A stretch of DNA of 6,183 bases, taken from NCBI GenBank assembly GCA_002315165.1, contig DCGC01000040.1, positions 45,458-51,640 of the forward strand, in the 5' to 3' direction. The DNA comes from Candidatus Saccharibacteria bacterium UBA1788. Lineage in GTDB: Bacteria; Patescibacteriota; Saccharimonadia; Saccharimonadales; Saccharimonadaceae. Below are positions 1-5,960 of this stretch, piece by piece. Each line of letters opens with the position of its first letter. Positions within the stretch are counted from its first letter, which is position 1. The position numbers and the translations under genes are program-made. The notes beneath the pieces were generated by a model that worked only from the letters and a program-made list of their open reading frames with translations, was not told the DNA's origin and did no database searches.

Positions 1-401
1 ACCCCAGACGTAAAATCCGATTTTTGATAAAAAATTAAATGCGATCCAGTGTACGGTTCGTCGTACTCTCCAGAAATTACATCGCAATTATTTTCGGAAC
101 TTAATATGGCTGTGTCACCCATTTCCCGTTTGATAATTCTTTGCCTCAAACTACACCCATCTACCACGGGCCAGTTAGAATAAAATTGCTCACGGCTATA
201 ACCAGTTTTTGGTGCCCGCCCTTTAATTTCCAGTTTGTTTAAAACATCAATCGCTAAAAGATTTTCATCTACAACGTCGGATTGGTCCGAGCCTTGATTT
301 TCGATTACTTCGGTATCATAACTCTGCGGGTTGATGACGAGCCACGCTGCAACTGCCACTACTGCAATCAAAACCGCGACGCCCCTTCGGATTTTATACA
401 T
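1..401 (-). CDS. Exported HNH nuclease of the GmrSD/DUF1524-like family, partial (3' end outside window)
   Basis: The visible part is 133 residues from ATG at 401; the gene continues past position 1. Residues 1-7 are basic (MYKIRRG), followed by a hydrophobic helix at about 8-23, so the protein is probably a membrane-anchored or secreted protein. From about residue 57 the text LEIKGRAPKTGYSREQF, then W77, VDG-C83, and DEPYTG (114-119) followed by a hydrophobic FY strand match the family often annotated as 'HNH endonuclease family protein', whose members carry RAPKTGYSR, DVDGNGC and DPYTG blocks. The catalytic His-Asp-His region of that family lies after this point and is not in the window. 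Here VDG runs straight into C, without the usual NG pair. The start overlaps the end of ychF by 8 nt, suggesting co-transcription and translational coupling; only a weak, distant GTGGTGG precedes the ATG. An external nuclease could serve nucleotide scavenging in a host-dependent bacterium, which is inference. Family assignment is from motif memory. Confidence 0.8.
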   Translation of the reverse strand, partial: MYKIRRGVAVLIAVVAVAAWLVINPQSYDTEVIENQGSDQSDVVDENLLAIDVLNKLEIKGRAPKTGYSREQFYSNWPVVDGCSLRQRIIKREMGDTAILSSENNCDVISGEYDEPYTGSHLIFYQKSDFTSG

Positions 402-1383
402 TAAATCTAAATTCCACCACGTCGCCGTCGCGCATTAAATAAGTTTTACCTTCGGTGCGCATTAGCCCTGCTTCGCGTACTGCTTTTTCGCTACCTAGTC
501 TTACCAAATCGCTATAATTACAAATTTGCGCCGCAATAAAACCGCGTTCAAAATCTGTATGAATCGTACCTGCCGCTTGTGGTGCTGTAGAGCCTTTTTT
601 AATAGTCCAAGCTCGACATTCTTTTTTGCCAGCAGTCAAAAAACTTTGCAATCCAAGCGTCGCATAAGCAGCTCTGATTAACTCACTCATCGCGTCTTCA
701 TTAACGCCATAGCTAGAAAGAAATTCCATTTTTTCCTCATGGTTCATTCCCGCCATTTCTTCCTCTAGCTTTGCATTCACAAAAACTGCCTGCGCCGGAG
801 CAACGAGCTCGACAAGTTTTTTCTTCAATTCATCATCAGTAAGACCTTTTTCATCTACGTTAAACATGTAGATCACTGGTTTTTCCGTTAGAAAAGGAAT
901 ATTTTCGTCCGACGGGTCTTTTTTTCGTTTTGCTGCAATCTTAGCCTTAGTTTCTTCGTCGGCTAACTGAAGTTCTAGATTGATAATATCAATATCATCT
1001 TTTGCTTGCGCGATGATATCGTCCGGAGTTTTATTGTCGGCCCGCACGATATCGTTATTTATAAAAGCACGCACAACATGGCAAATAGCCTGGCACTCAC
1101 GAATGTTGGCAAGGAATTTATTCCCCAAACCTTCACCTTTGCTAGCTCCGGCTACTAGCCCAGCAATATCGACGAACTCCACCGTGGCGGGTACGATTTT
1201 TTCCGTCTCGTACATTTTCGCCAAGACGCTAAGCCTTTCATCTGGAACCGGTACGATACCGACATTCGGTTCAATCGTCGCAAAAGGATAATTTGCCGCC
1301 AACGCCCCGGCATTCGTCAATGCATTAAAAAGTGTGCTTTTCCCAACGTTCGGTAATCCAACAATTCCAATTTTTAAATTCAT
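394..1383 (-). CDS. ychF: Ribosome-associated ATPase YchF/OLA1 (Obg family), short form
   Basis: This 329-residue protein belongs to the Obg-related YchF/OLA1 ATPases, cytoplasmic P-loop proteins that bind ribosomes and prefer ATP to GTP. Visible motifs are the P-loop GLPNVGKST (9-17), the G3 motif DIAG followed by Leu (72-76; a hydrophobic residue replaces the usual catalytic Gln), and NVDE (175-178), the NxxE variant of G4 linked to ATP specificity. A C-terminal TGS domain covers about 245-329, with TAPQAAGTIHTDFERGF and the terminal FNV typical of the family. The usual length is about 363; the deficit lies in the helical arm between LADEET (about 140) and FLTEKP (about 163-169), which is only about 25 residues. 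I chose the ATG at 1383 because MNLKIGIVGLPNVGKS is the conserved N-terminus; a longer frame to 1440 would run back into the permease gene. It starts 7 nt after the permease stop and has its own apparent promoter there. Confidence 0.97.
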   Translation of the reverse strand: MNLKIGIVGLPNVGKSTLFNALTNAGALAANYPFATIEPNVGIVPVPDERLSVLAKMYETEKIVPATVEFVDIAGLVAGASKGEGLGNKFLANIRECQAICHVVRAFINNDIVRADNKTPDDIIAQAKDDIDIINLELQLADEETKAKIAAKRKKDPSDENIPFLTEKPVIYMFNVDEKGLTDDELKKKLVELVAPAQAVFVNAKLEEEMAGMNHEEKMEFLSSYGVNEDAMSELIRAAYATLGLQSFLTAGKKECRAWTIKKGSTAPQAAGTIHTDFERGFIAAQICNYSDLVRLGSEKAVREAGLMRTEGKTYLMRDGDVVEFRFNV

Positions 1384-1389
1384 TCTTAT

Positions 1390-1398
1390 ATTATAACA
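1390..1398 (-). promoter_or_regulatory. Extended -10 promoter of ychF, predicted leaderless
   Basis: On the minus strand this reads TGTTATAAT, a perfect extended -10 (TGN-TATAAT), followed by exactly 6 nt (ATAAGA) and the ychF ATG. With the usual 6-nt gap between -10 and start point, transcription would begin at the A of the ATG. No good -35 stands at 16-18 nt. The box overlaps the last codons and stop (ATG TTA TAA) of the permease gene. No Shine-Dalgarno sequence is present. The consensus match and spacing are seen; promoter activity is inferred. Confidence 0.65.
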
Positions 1399-1407
1399 TA
1401 TTTTTGC
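1390..1407 (-). repeat. 18-bp direct repeat, left copy (ychF side)
   Basis: The minus strand reads GCAAAAATATGTTATAAT. The same orientation copy at 5917-5934 reads GCAAAAAAATGTTATAAT, identical at 17 of 18 positions. The two copies bracket the regulator-kinase-ATPase-permease cassette, about 4.5 kb apart. This left copy also encodes the permease C-terminus. Because both copies contain an extended -10, similarity could come from promoter function rather than shared ancestry. Confidence 0.5.
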
Positions 1408-3385
1408 TGCAGGCATACGCCGCAATAAAATATCCGCCATATATCAATACGATAATTATGCATGTCGTTATCATTGATCCTAACAAGGTAGTTACGCCGA
1501 TTGTCTCCAAAATCATCAGGCAAAACTTTATGCCAAAAATCGTATGGATCAACGCTAATACTAAAGGCAACAAGAAAAATATTAATTCTTGCTTGAAGAG
1601 TGAACCTTTAATCTGTTTTTCATCTGCACCAATTTTACGTAGAATATTGTATTTTTCACGGTCGTCAATTGTATCCGATAATACTTTTAATGCTAAAATC
1701 GCCGCGCTCGAGATTAAAAATATCAATCCAAGATATAATCCAACAAATGTCGCCATTGCTGATAACCCGATGCTATTTTCTTTAATGCGAATTTTGCTAT
1801 CAAACGACACGCCGCTTCCGCCATAATTGATCGCTGCGATTTTTTCGTTTAGCTCAACTTGGTCGTCGTGTTCTTGCGTAAAATAATTAATTACTGCAAA
1901 ATCCTTATAAGGAACCTCATTTTTGATGATTCCATCCGGCACAACGAAGAACCCCATATTAAACGCTCCGCCATTAATAATATTAAAACCATCAACAATT
2001 TTAGAGCCGTTAGGAGACAAGTTCGTTCCAAAAATATTCATTTTAGAATCTAATTCCAACGTCCGTGAATATATCCAAGTTTCATAATTAACTACAATCG
2101 CATATTCATTAGCGCCGACTTTGGCAGACTCCATCTGTAAAATATCTGCAAGCTTATTGTAGTCGGAAGAGCTCATTATATCTATTGGCGCATCAAACGT
2201 GATGTATGGATATTGGGCCGTGATTTCCTCCAAAGCTAGACCTAAAGAATCTCCATAATTAAAGTTAGGATCCGAATAAACTGAAACGGTCACTAAATCC
2301 GACATATCATCTAAAACGCCGTTTTCTGAAAATATTTTCTCAAAATCAGTCGCCTTCTGCGTCTCACTTTCTCGATATACTTCAACTTCCATGTCGGCAC
2401 TAGCATATTTCTGAATCGAATTATTAAAATAATTCGCAATCGATAATGCGCTCGACAATAAACAAATCGTCATAAAAAGCATGACGCAAATTATCGAAAT
2501 CGACGCTACCATGCTATTAATTTTGCTGCTAAGTTGTTTGAATGTAAAAGAATTTAACTTTCGCCCATAGATATTTTTGCAGCTCGAAATTATCCTTAGC
2601 GCCATTCCAGAAATCGACCAAAATAGTAAATATGTTCCAACGCAACCTAGACCAATCGGCACTAAAATAAATGCCAGCGGCCTGTTGCTTATTACTGTAT
2701 AAAATCCGTCAGTTACTGCCCAATACGACCAGCCCATCATCGCCACTGATGCTAGAAATAGCACTATACAAAGAGCAGGATTTTTAAGACGGATTTTTTC
2801 GTTTTTCTTTTCTGCCTGCAGTAATTCTATAAGCTTGCACTTTCCAACCATCACCACATCAAAAATCATTACTACTAAATAAATAATTCCGAAATAAATC
2901 AAAGTTTTAACGGTCGCTGCAATCGAAAAATTAAAAGCAAATTGTTCCATGTCAGCTTCAAACAATTTTGCGACAAATACACTAGTGACCTGCGATATTA
3001 AAACACCACAAGCCAAACCTATAACTAAAGACATTACTCCAGCAATTAAAGTTTCCAATAATATTAATGTAGAAATTTTTCGTTTGCTCATTCCTAGAGT
3101 TAGGTATATTCCAAATTCTTGGTTGCGTTTTTTGATTAAAAAGCGCGACGCATAAATTATTAGAAATCCTAGTACGCAGGAAATGAATATCGAAACTCCA
3201 GACAAGACTTCTTCCATCATTCGCATTAGCGAAGAAGTTGATTCTGACAGTCTCAGCATCGCCGTCTGACTGTCCAACGAATTAAAAATATAAAAAATTA
3301 CCACGCCCAATATTAATGTGCAAAAATAAATCGCATAATCCTTAAAACTCTTTTTTATATTTTTGAAGGCCAACTTAGCAAGCAT
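1391..3385 (-). CDS. Bce-type ABC transporter permease (FtsX/MacB superfamily, BceB-like)
   Basis: This 664-residue membrane protein has the BceB layout: ten predicted helices at about 18-36, 62-82, 108-138, 158-180, 203-221, 236-262, 293-316, 542-570, 600-625 and 636-658. A large extracellular domain of about 225 residues (317-541) sits between helices 7 and 8. The FtsX-like repeats cover about 60-185 and 548-660; LIKKRNQEFGIYLTLGMSKRKI (split around residues 83-104) and the matching DREKYNILRKIGADEKQIKG (575-594) are the cytoplasmic coupling segments. In known Bce systems this subunit recognises envelope-active peptides with their lipid target, provides resistance, and signals to the partner kinase; the ligand here is unknown. 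Length fits the family. The ATG at 3385 overlaps the ATPase gene by 11 nt and is preceded by GGGAGG 11 nt upstream. The last codons double as the ychF promoter. Composition is AT-rich like its three partners. A plain lipoprotein exporter is less likely given the ten-helix design and linked kinase. Confidence 0.93.
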   Translation of the reverse strand: MLAKLAFKNIKKSFKDYAIYFCTLILGVVIFYIFNSLDSQTAMLRLSESTSSLMRMMEEVLSGVSIFISCVLGFLIIYASRFLIKKRNQEFGIYLTLGMSKRKISTLILLETLIAGVMSLVIGLACGVLISQVTSVFVAKLFEADMEQFAFNFSIAATVKTLIYFGIIYLVVMIFDVVMVGKCKLIELLQAEKKNEKIRLKNPALCIVLFLASVAMMGWSYWAVTDGFYTVISNRPLAFILVPIGLGCVGTYLLFWSISGMALRIISSCKNIYGRKLNSFTFKQLSSKINSMVASISIICVMLFMTICLLSSALSIANYFNNSIQKYASADMEVEVYRESETQKATDFEKIFSENGVLDDMSDLVTVSVYSDPNFNYGDSLGLALEEITAQYPYITFDAPIDIMSSSDYNKLADILQMESAKVGANEYAIVVNYETWIYSRTLELDSKMNIFGTNLSPNGSKIVDGFNIINGGAFNMGFFVVPDGIIKNEVPYKDFAVINYFTQEHDDQVELNEKIAAINYGGSGVSFDSKIRIKENSIGLSAMATFVGLYLGLIFLISSAAILALKVLSDTIDDREKYNILRKIGADEKQIKGSLFKQELIFFLLPLVLALIHTIFGIKFCLMILETIGVTTLLGSMITTCIIIVLIYGGYFIAAYACSKNML

Positions 3386-4142
3386 CGTTTAAATTTCCTC
3401 CCAACAAAGTAATAACATCAATAATGTTATCGAAAAAAGTTTTACGAGAATCATCGCCGCGATTAAGCTCGCTAAAGATTTTTCCGTCTTTTATAAAAAT
3501 AACCCTAGACGCATAACTTGCCGCAAACGCGTCATGGGTTACCATCAAAATCGTTGAACCAAGAGTTTGGTTGAGACGCTCAAAAGTTTCTAGCAACGCT
3601 TTTGAAGACTTCGAATCAAGTGCTCCAGTCGGCTCGTCCGCCAATACTATTTTTGGGTTCGTGACGATAGCTCGCGCCGAAGCAACGCGTTGTTTTTCTC
3701 CTCCGCTCATTTGATATGGATAGCGATCTAATATTTTTTCAATTCCAAGAGTTTTTGCAATCGCCTTTATTTTATCGTTTTGTTCTTTTGCTGAAATATT
3801 TTGAATCGCCAAGGCTAGAGCTATATTTTCATATCCAGTTAGCGTATTTAGTAAGTTAAAATCTTGGAATATAAAACCAAGTTTCTCTCGACGAAACTTG
3901 TTAAGATTATTTCCTTTTAGTGTAGTAATATCTTCGCCATCGATCAGGATATTGCCGCTCGTTACTCGGTCTATGGTTGCAATGCAATTTAGTAGTGTAG
4001 TCTTACCGCTTCCGGACGCTCCCATAATAGCGACAAATTCCCCAGAATTAACGCTTAGAGAAATATCATCAATTGCTTTTGTTAGATTATTTTTATTGCC
4101 ATAATATTTTTCTACATGCTTAACTTGCAACAATTTTTTCAT
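3375..4142 (-). CDS. Bce-type ABC transporter ATPase (BceA-like)
   Basis: This 255-residue cytoplasmic nucleotide-binding subunit powers the adjacent permease. All motifs are intact: Walker A GASGSGKTT (41-49), Q-loop Gln93 in FIFQDFNLL, signature MSGGEKQR (145-152), Walker B IVLADEPT (165-172) with Glu170, D-loop GALDS (173-177) and switch His203 in MVTHD. The FQDFNLL and GALDSKSSKALL wording is characteristic of the MacB/BceA/LolD class rather than importers. The C-terminal tail after about 222 is short, as in the family. The ATG at 4142 is preceded by AGAAAGG with a 7-nt gap. The stop overlaps the permease start by 11 nt, so the two subunits are probably translationally coupled. The 88-bp gap upstream holds a weak promoter and repeat elements, so the transporter pair can be induced separately from the kinase and regulator. 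Confidence 0.96.
   Translation of the reverse strand: MKKLLQVKHVEKYYGNKNNLTKAIDDISLSVNSGEFVAIMGASGSGKTTLLNCIATIDRVTSGNILIDGEDITTLKGNNLNKFRREKLGFIFQDFNLLNTLTGYENIALALAIQNISAKEQNDKIKAIAKTLGIEKILDRYPYQMSGGEKQRVASARAIVTNPKIVLADEPTGALDSKSSKALLETFERLNQTLGSTILMVTHDAFAASYASRVIFIKDGKIFSELNRGDDSRKTFFDNIIDVITLLGGNLNDAC
3397..3402 (-). promoter_or_regulatory. Shine-Dalgarno of the permease gene
   Basis: GGGAGG on the minus strand lies inside the end of the ATPase gene (Gly-Gly codons), 11 nt before the permease ATG at 3385. The core is strong although the spacing is slightly long. It supports this ATG and coupled translation with the ATPase. Confidence 0.6.
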
Positions 4143-4149
4143 TTTCGCG

Positions 4150-4156
4150 CCTTTCT
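4150..4156 (-). promoter_or_regulatory. Shine-Dalgarno of the ATPase gene
   Basis: AGAAAGG on the minus strand sits 7 nt before the ATG at 4142, near-ideal spacing. It fixes the start and contrasts with ychF, the regulator and the M1 peptidase, which have no room for such a site if their mRNAs are leaderless. Confidence 0.7.
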
Positions 4157-4164
4157 TTTTTAAT

Positions 4165-4193
4165 ATTCTACAATAGACATTAAAAGAAGTCGT
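4165..4193 (-). promoter_or_regulatory. Putative weak promoter of the ATPase-permease pair
   Basis: On the minus strand TAGAAT (4170-4165) matches a -10 box at 5 of 6 positions. At 17 nt upstream stands ACGACT (4193-4188), only 3 of 6 matches to TTGACA, and there is no TGN extension. A start near 4158 would leave a leader of about 16 nt that contains the Shine-Dalgarno site. A poor -35 is what an activator-dependent promoter would show. It is the best candidate in the gap, not proven. Confidence 0.4.
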
Positions 4194-4203
4194 TTGTTTA
4201 TCA

Positions 4204-4219
4204 TTACAATCATCTTACA
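4204..4219 (-). promoter_or_regulatory. Candidate response-regulator operator upstream of the ABC genes
   Basis: On the minus strand TGTAA-N6-TGTAA forms a perfect direct repeat with an 11-bp period (one helical turn), the geometry bound by OmpR/PhoB-family dimers (PhoB boxes are TGTCA-type repeats with this spacing). It lies about 10 bp upstream of the putative -35, roughly -46 to -61 from the predicted start point. A related TGTGA (4235-4231) lies 16 bp further up, inside AATGT-G-ACATT (4237-4227), a palindrome over the kinase stop codon. The repeats are seen; binding by the linked regulator is inference. Confidence 0.45.
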
Positions 4220-4230
4220 TTTTCGTAATG

Positions 4231-5241
4231 TCACATTTTATACAAATCGTTTTTTGAGAAAACAATTTCAACTTCAGTAAACTTATTTTTTCCCGACCTT
4301 ATTTCTACACTATGCCCCAATTTATTACAAAGATTTTTTACTATAAAAAGCCCCATACCGGTTGATTTTGTTCTCCTCCTTCCGTTTTCTCCAGTAAAAG
4401 ATTTTTCAAAAACGCGTCCTAAATCTTTTTTCGGAATTCCAATTCCATTATCATAAACTTTTAGATAAACCCTATTTTCTTGTTCATAGGCGCTAATTAT
4501 GATTCTCGCACCACGGTCTGCGCGATATTTGATGCTATTATTTATCAACTGATTTATAATAAATTCCAACCACTTAGCATCGCTTGAAACTACAATTTTT
4601 GGTATATCAACTTTATAATCTATACCGTTATCAATCAGGGCGTCTTTATTCTTAAGACTTAAATTTTTTATCACCTTTTTTAAGTCCACATCCGAAAAAT
4701 CAAAATCATTTTCAGCATATTCTCCACGAATGTAGTATAAAATTTGGTCCGCATAATCACTCAGCCGCCCCAACTCTTTTACAAAATCGTTCGAGAAACT
4801 ATTTGGATTGTTGTGACATTTTAACATCATGCTTGCAATTGGTATTTTTACTTCGTGTATCCACAGTTCCACAAAATCTTTAAAATCACGAATCTCAGCT
4901 TCTCGTTTTTTAATATTATCTATCATCGATTTATTAATAAGATAGAGGGTATCAACTACTATTTTTTCTTCATAAGTATTTGGTTGCGGCAGCATTTCGA
5001 CTATGTAATATTTTTTGTCTAACGTACTTAAATTATCAAGCAGGGAATTGTAAAAAGTTCGTTTCGCCAAAAAGCCATAACCCAATGATGATATCCCGGC
5101 TGTAACTTCAATCATTAAAATCAAAATTACTAACTCTAGTTTCGCTTGAAAACAAAATAGCATTAAAAAAACAAAGCATTGTGCTATGCAAAAAAAGAAT
5201 ATAAACGGCAAACGATCTCTAAGATAATATTGTAATTTCAT
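4231..5241 (-). CDS. Intramembrane-sensing histidine kinase, BceS-like
   Basis: This 336-residue kinase has two N-terminal helices (about 12-31 and 36-57) with only a few residues between them, so it has no extracellular sensor domain; this is the hallmark of BceS-type kinases, which take their signal from the partner ABC permease. The H-box ELWIHEVKIPIASMML carries the phospho-accepting His129, and the WIHEVK wording is typical of the group. The ATPase domain shows the N-box FIINQLINNSIKYR (227-240, catalytic Asn235), G1 DNGIGIP (264-270), the F-box FEKSFTG (278-284) and G2 TGMGL (294-298), so it should be active. Its length of 336 fits the family. The ATG overlaps the regulator stop (ATGA, 4 nt), implying translational coupling in one mRNA. 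The gene ends in TGA, a true stop here. Like the regulator, it is among the most AT-rich parts of the window. Confidence 0.95.
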   Translation of the reverse strand: MKLQYYLRDRLPFIFFFCIAQCFVFLMLFCFQAKLELVILILMIEVTAGISSLGYGFLAKRTFYNSLLDNLSTLDKKYYIVEMLPQPNTYEEKIVVDTLYLINKSMIDNIKKREAEIRDFKDFVELWIHEVKIPIASMMLKCHNNPNSFSNDFVKELGRLSDYADQILYYIRGEYAENDFDFSDVDLKKVIKNLSLKNKDALIDNGIDYKVDIPKIVVSSDAKWLEFIINQLINNSIKYRADRGARIIISAYEQENRVYLKVYDNGIGIPKKDLGRVFEKSFTGENGRRRTKSTGMGLFIVKNLCNKLGHSVEIRSGKNKFTEVEIVFSKNDLYKM

Positions 5242-5909
5242 TTCAAAATATATCCAATCCCAACTCGAGTTTCAATTGCATCTTTTAGCCCTAAGCACGC
5301 CAACTTAGTCCTCAGCCTGCTAATATTCACTGTCAACGCATTATCATTAATATATTCATCATTATTCCAAAGTTCCGTCATCAGCTCCTCGCGTCGCACG
5401 ATTCTGTCTTGATTTTCTAATAAATAACTTAAAATAATCATTTCGTTTTTCGTCAAAAATCTCTTCTTTTCGCCAAACGTCATGACGCCTTTTTTCAGGT
5501 CAATACAAACACCACGAAAAATGACTTTATATGTTTGAGGTTTTAACCTTTTTAGCACGTTAGAAATTCTTAACAATAAAACCGTCGGGCTATACGGTTT
5601 TGTTATAAAATCATCAGCCCCGTAAAGAATCGAAGTTGCTTCATCTATGTCGGAATTGCGGCTCGTTACCATAATTATCGGCACGTCGGATTGTTTTCTA
5701 ATTTCTTTTAATAAAACTCGACCATCCGACTTTGGCATATTTATATCCAGCAAAATTAAATCAGCAGAAAAATCGATAATTTTTGCAACAGAATCGTCAA
5801 AACTATCTAAAATTATCGGACAATAGCCAGCCCCAGCAAGTAGTGTCGTTAGCTCGCTGCGTAAACTTTCGTCATCTTCGATTATTAAAATTTTTAATTT
5901 CTGATCCAT
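5238..5909 (-). CDS. OmpR-family response regulator, BceR-like
   Basis: This 223-residue cytoplasmic transcription factor has a receiver domain (about 5-118) and a C-terminal winged-helix DNA-binding domain (about 128-222). The receiver shows the acidic pocket E11-D12-D13, the phospho-acceptor Asp55 in LILLDINMP, Thr82 in IMVTS, and Lys104 in FITKPYSP. The output domain shows LTKNEMIILSYLL, the recognition-helix region VNISRLRTKL (194-203), and the wing VGIGYILK. It is the natural partner of the kinase that overlaps it by 4 nt, and its likely target is the ABC promoter at about 4160-4220. I chose the ATG at 5909 (MDQKLKILIIEDD) because it gives the standard receiver N-terminus and follows a strong -10 box by 7 nt. 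The frame is open further up to 5975, but that would put the promoter inside the gene and overlap the divergent M1 peptidase start. Confidence 0.95.
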   Translation of the reverse strand: MDQKLKILIIEDDESLRSELTTLLAGAGYCPIILDSFDDSVAKIIDFSADLILLDINMPKSDGRVLLKEIRKQSDVPIIMVTSRNSDIDEATSILYGADDFITKPYSPTVLLLRISNVLKRLKPQTYKVIFRGVCIDLKKGVMTFGEKKRFLTKNEMIILSYLLENQDRIVRREELMTELWNNDEYINDNALTVNISRLRTKLACLGLKDAIETRVGIGYILK

Positions 5910-5916
5910 TGGTTGG

Positions 5917-5925
5917 ATTATAACA
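5917..5925 (-). promoter_or_regulatory. Extended -10 promoter of the regulator-kinase operon, predicted leaderless or nearly so
   Basis: The minus strand reads TGTTATAAT, a perfect extended -10, followed by 7 nt (CCAACCA) and the regulator ATG at 5909. The start point should fall at 5910 or 5909, leaving a leader of 0-1 nt. No convincing -35 stands at 16-18 nt, which an extended -10 can tolerate. No Shine-Dalgarno site lies near the ATG. The near-consensus box suggests steady basal expression of the sensor pair. Confidence 0.65.
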
Positions 5926-5934
5926 TTTTTTTGC
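5917..5934 (-). repeat. 18-bp direct repeat, right copy (regulator side)
   Basis: The minus strand reads GCAAAAAAATGTTATAAT and differs at one position from the copy at 1390-1407. It ends 7 bp before the regulator start, so the pair brackets the four-gene cassette almost exactly. Confidence 0.5.
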
Positions 5935-5960
5935 GGTTGACATTTTTGAAATGCTATAAT
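5931..5960 (+). promoter_or_regulatory. Promoter of the M1 peptidase gene, extended -10, predicted leaderless
   Basis: TGCTATAAT (5952-5960) is a perfect extended -10 followed by exactly 6 nt (CGTCAT) and the ATG at 5967, so the predicted start point is the A of the ATG. TTGCGG at 5931-5936 gives a plausible -35 with an 18-nt spacer. A perfect TTGACA at 5937-5942 is only 12 nt from the -10, too close to act as its -35. The -35 area overlaps the upstream part of the regulator promoter on the other strand. Confidence 0.65.

Noticed and set aside
1384..1440. Longer YchF start at 1440, adding 19 residues.
   Set aside because: The extension lies in the end of the permease gene in another frame, and YchF proteins begin right before the KIGIVGLPNVGKS segment.
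980..2053. Plus-strand open frames at 980-1291, 1332-1826 and 1859-2053.
   Set aside because: They lie opposite ychF and the permease, have no recognisable domains or clear ribosome sites, and look like antisense shadows of well-supported genes.
2949..4104. Plus-strand open frames at 2949-3155 and 3898-4104.
   Set aside because: They are antisense to the permease and ATPase coding sequence, and show no independent coding evidence.
4202..4230. CATTAC-N17-GTAATG inverted repeat after the kinase gene as a terminator.
   Set aside because: The stem has only six AT-rich pairs, the loop is 17 nt and no U-run follows on the minus strand. It may be part of the regulator binding region instead.
4231..5240. 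Reassignment of TGA as glycine (code 25, as in Gracilibacteria and SR1).
   Set aside because: Two genes end in TGA at their expected family lengths, one in a standard ATGA overlap, and no in-frame TGA interrupts any gene.
5937..5960. TTGACA (5937-5942) as the -35 partner of TATAAT (5955-5960).
   Set aside because: The spacer is only 12 nt, well below the 16-18 nt needed by the housekeeping sigma factor; TTGCGG at 18 nt with the TGN extension is more plausible.
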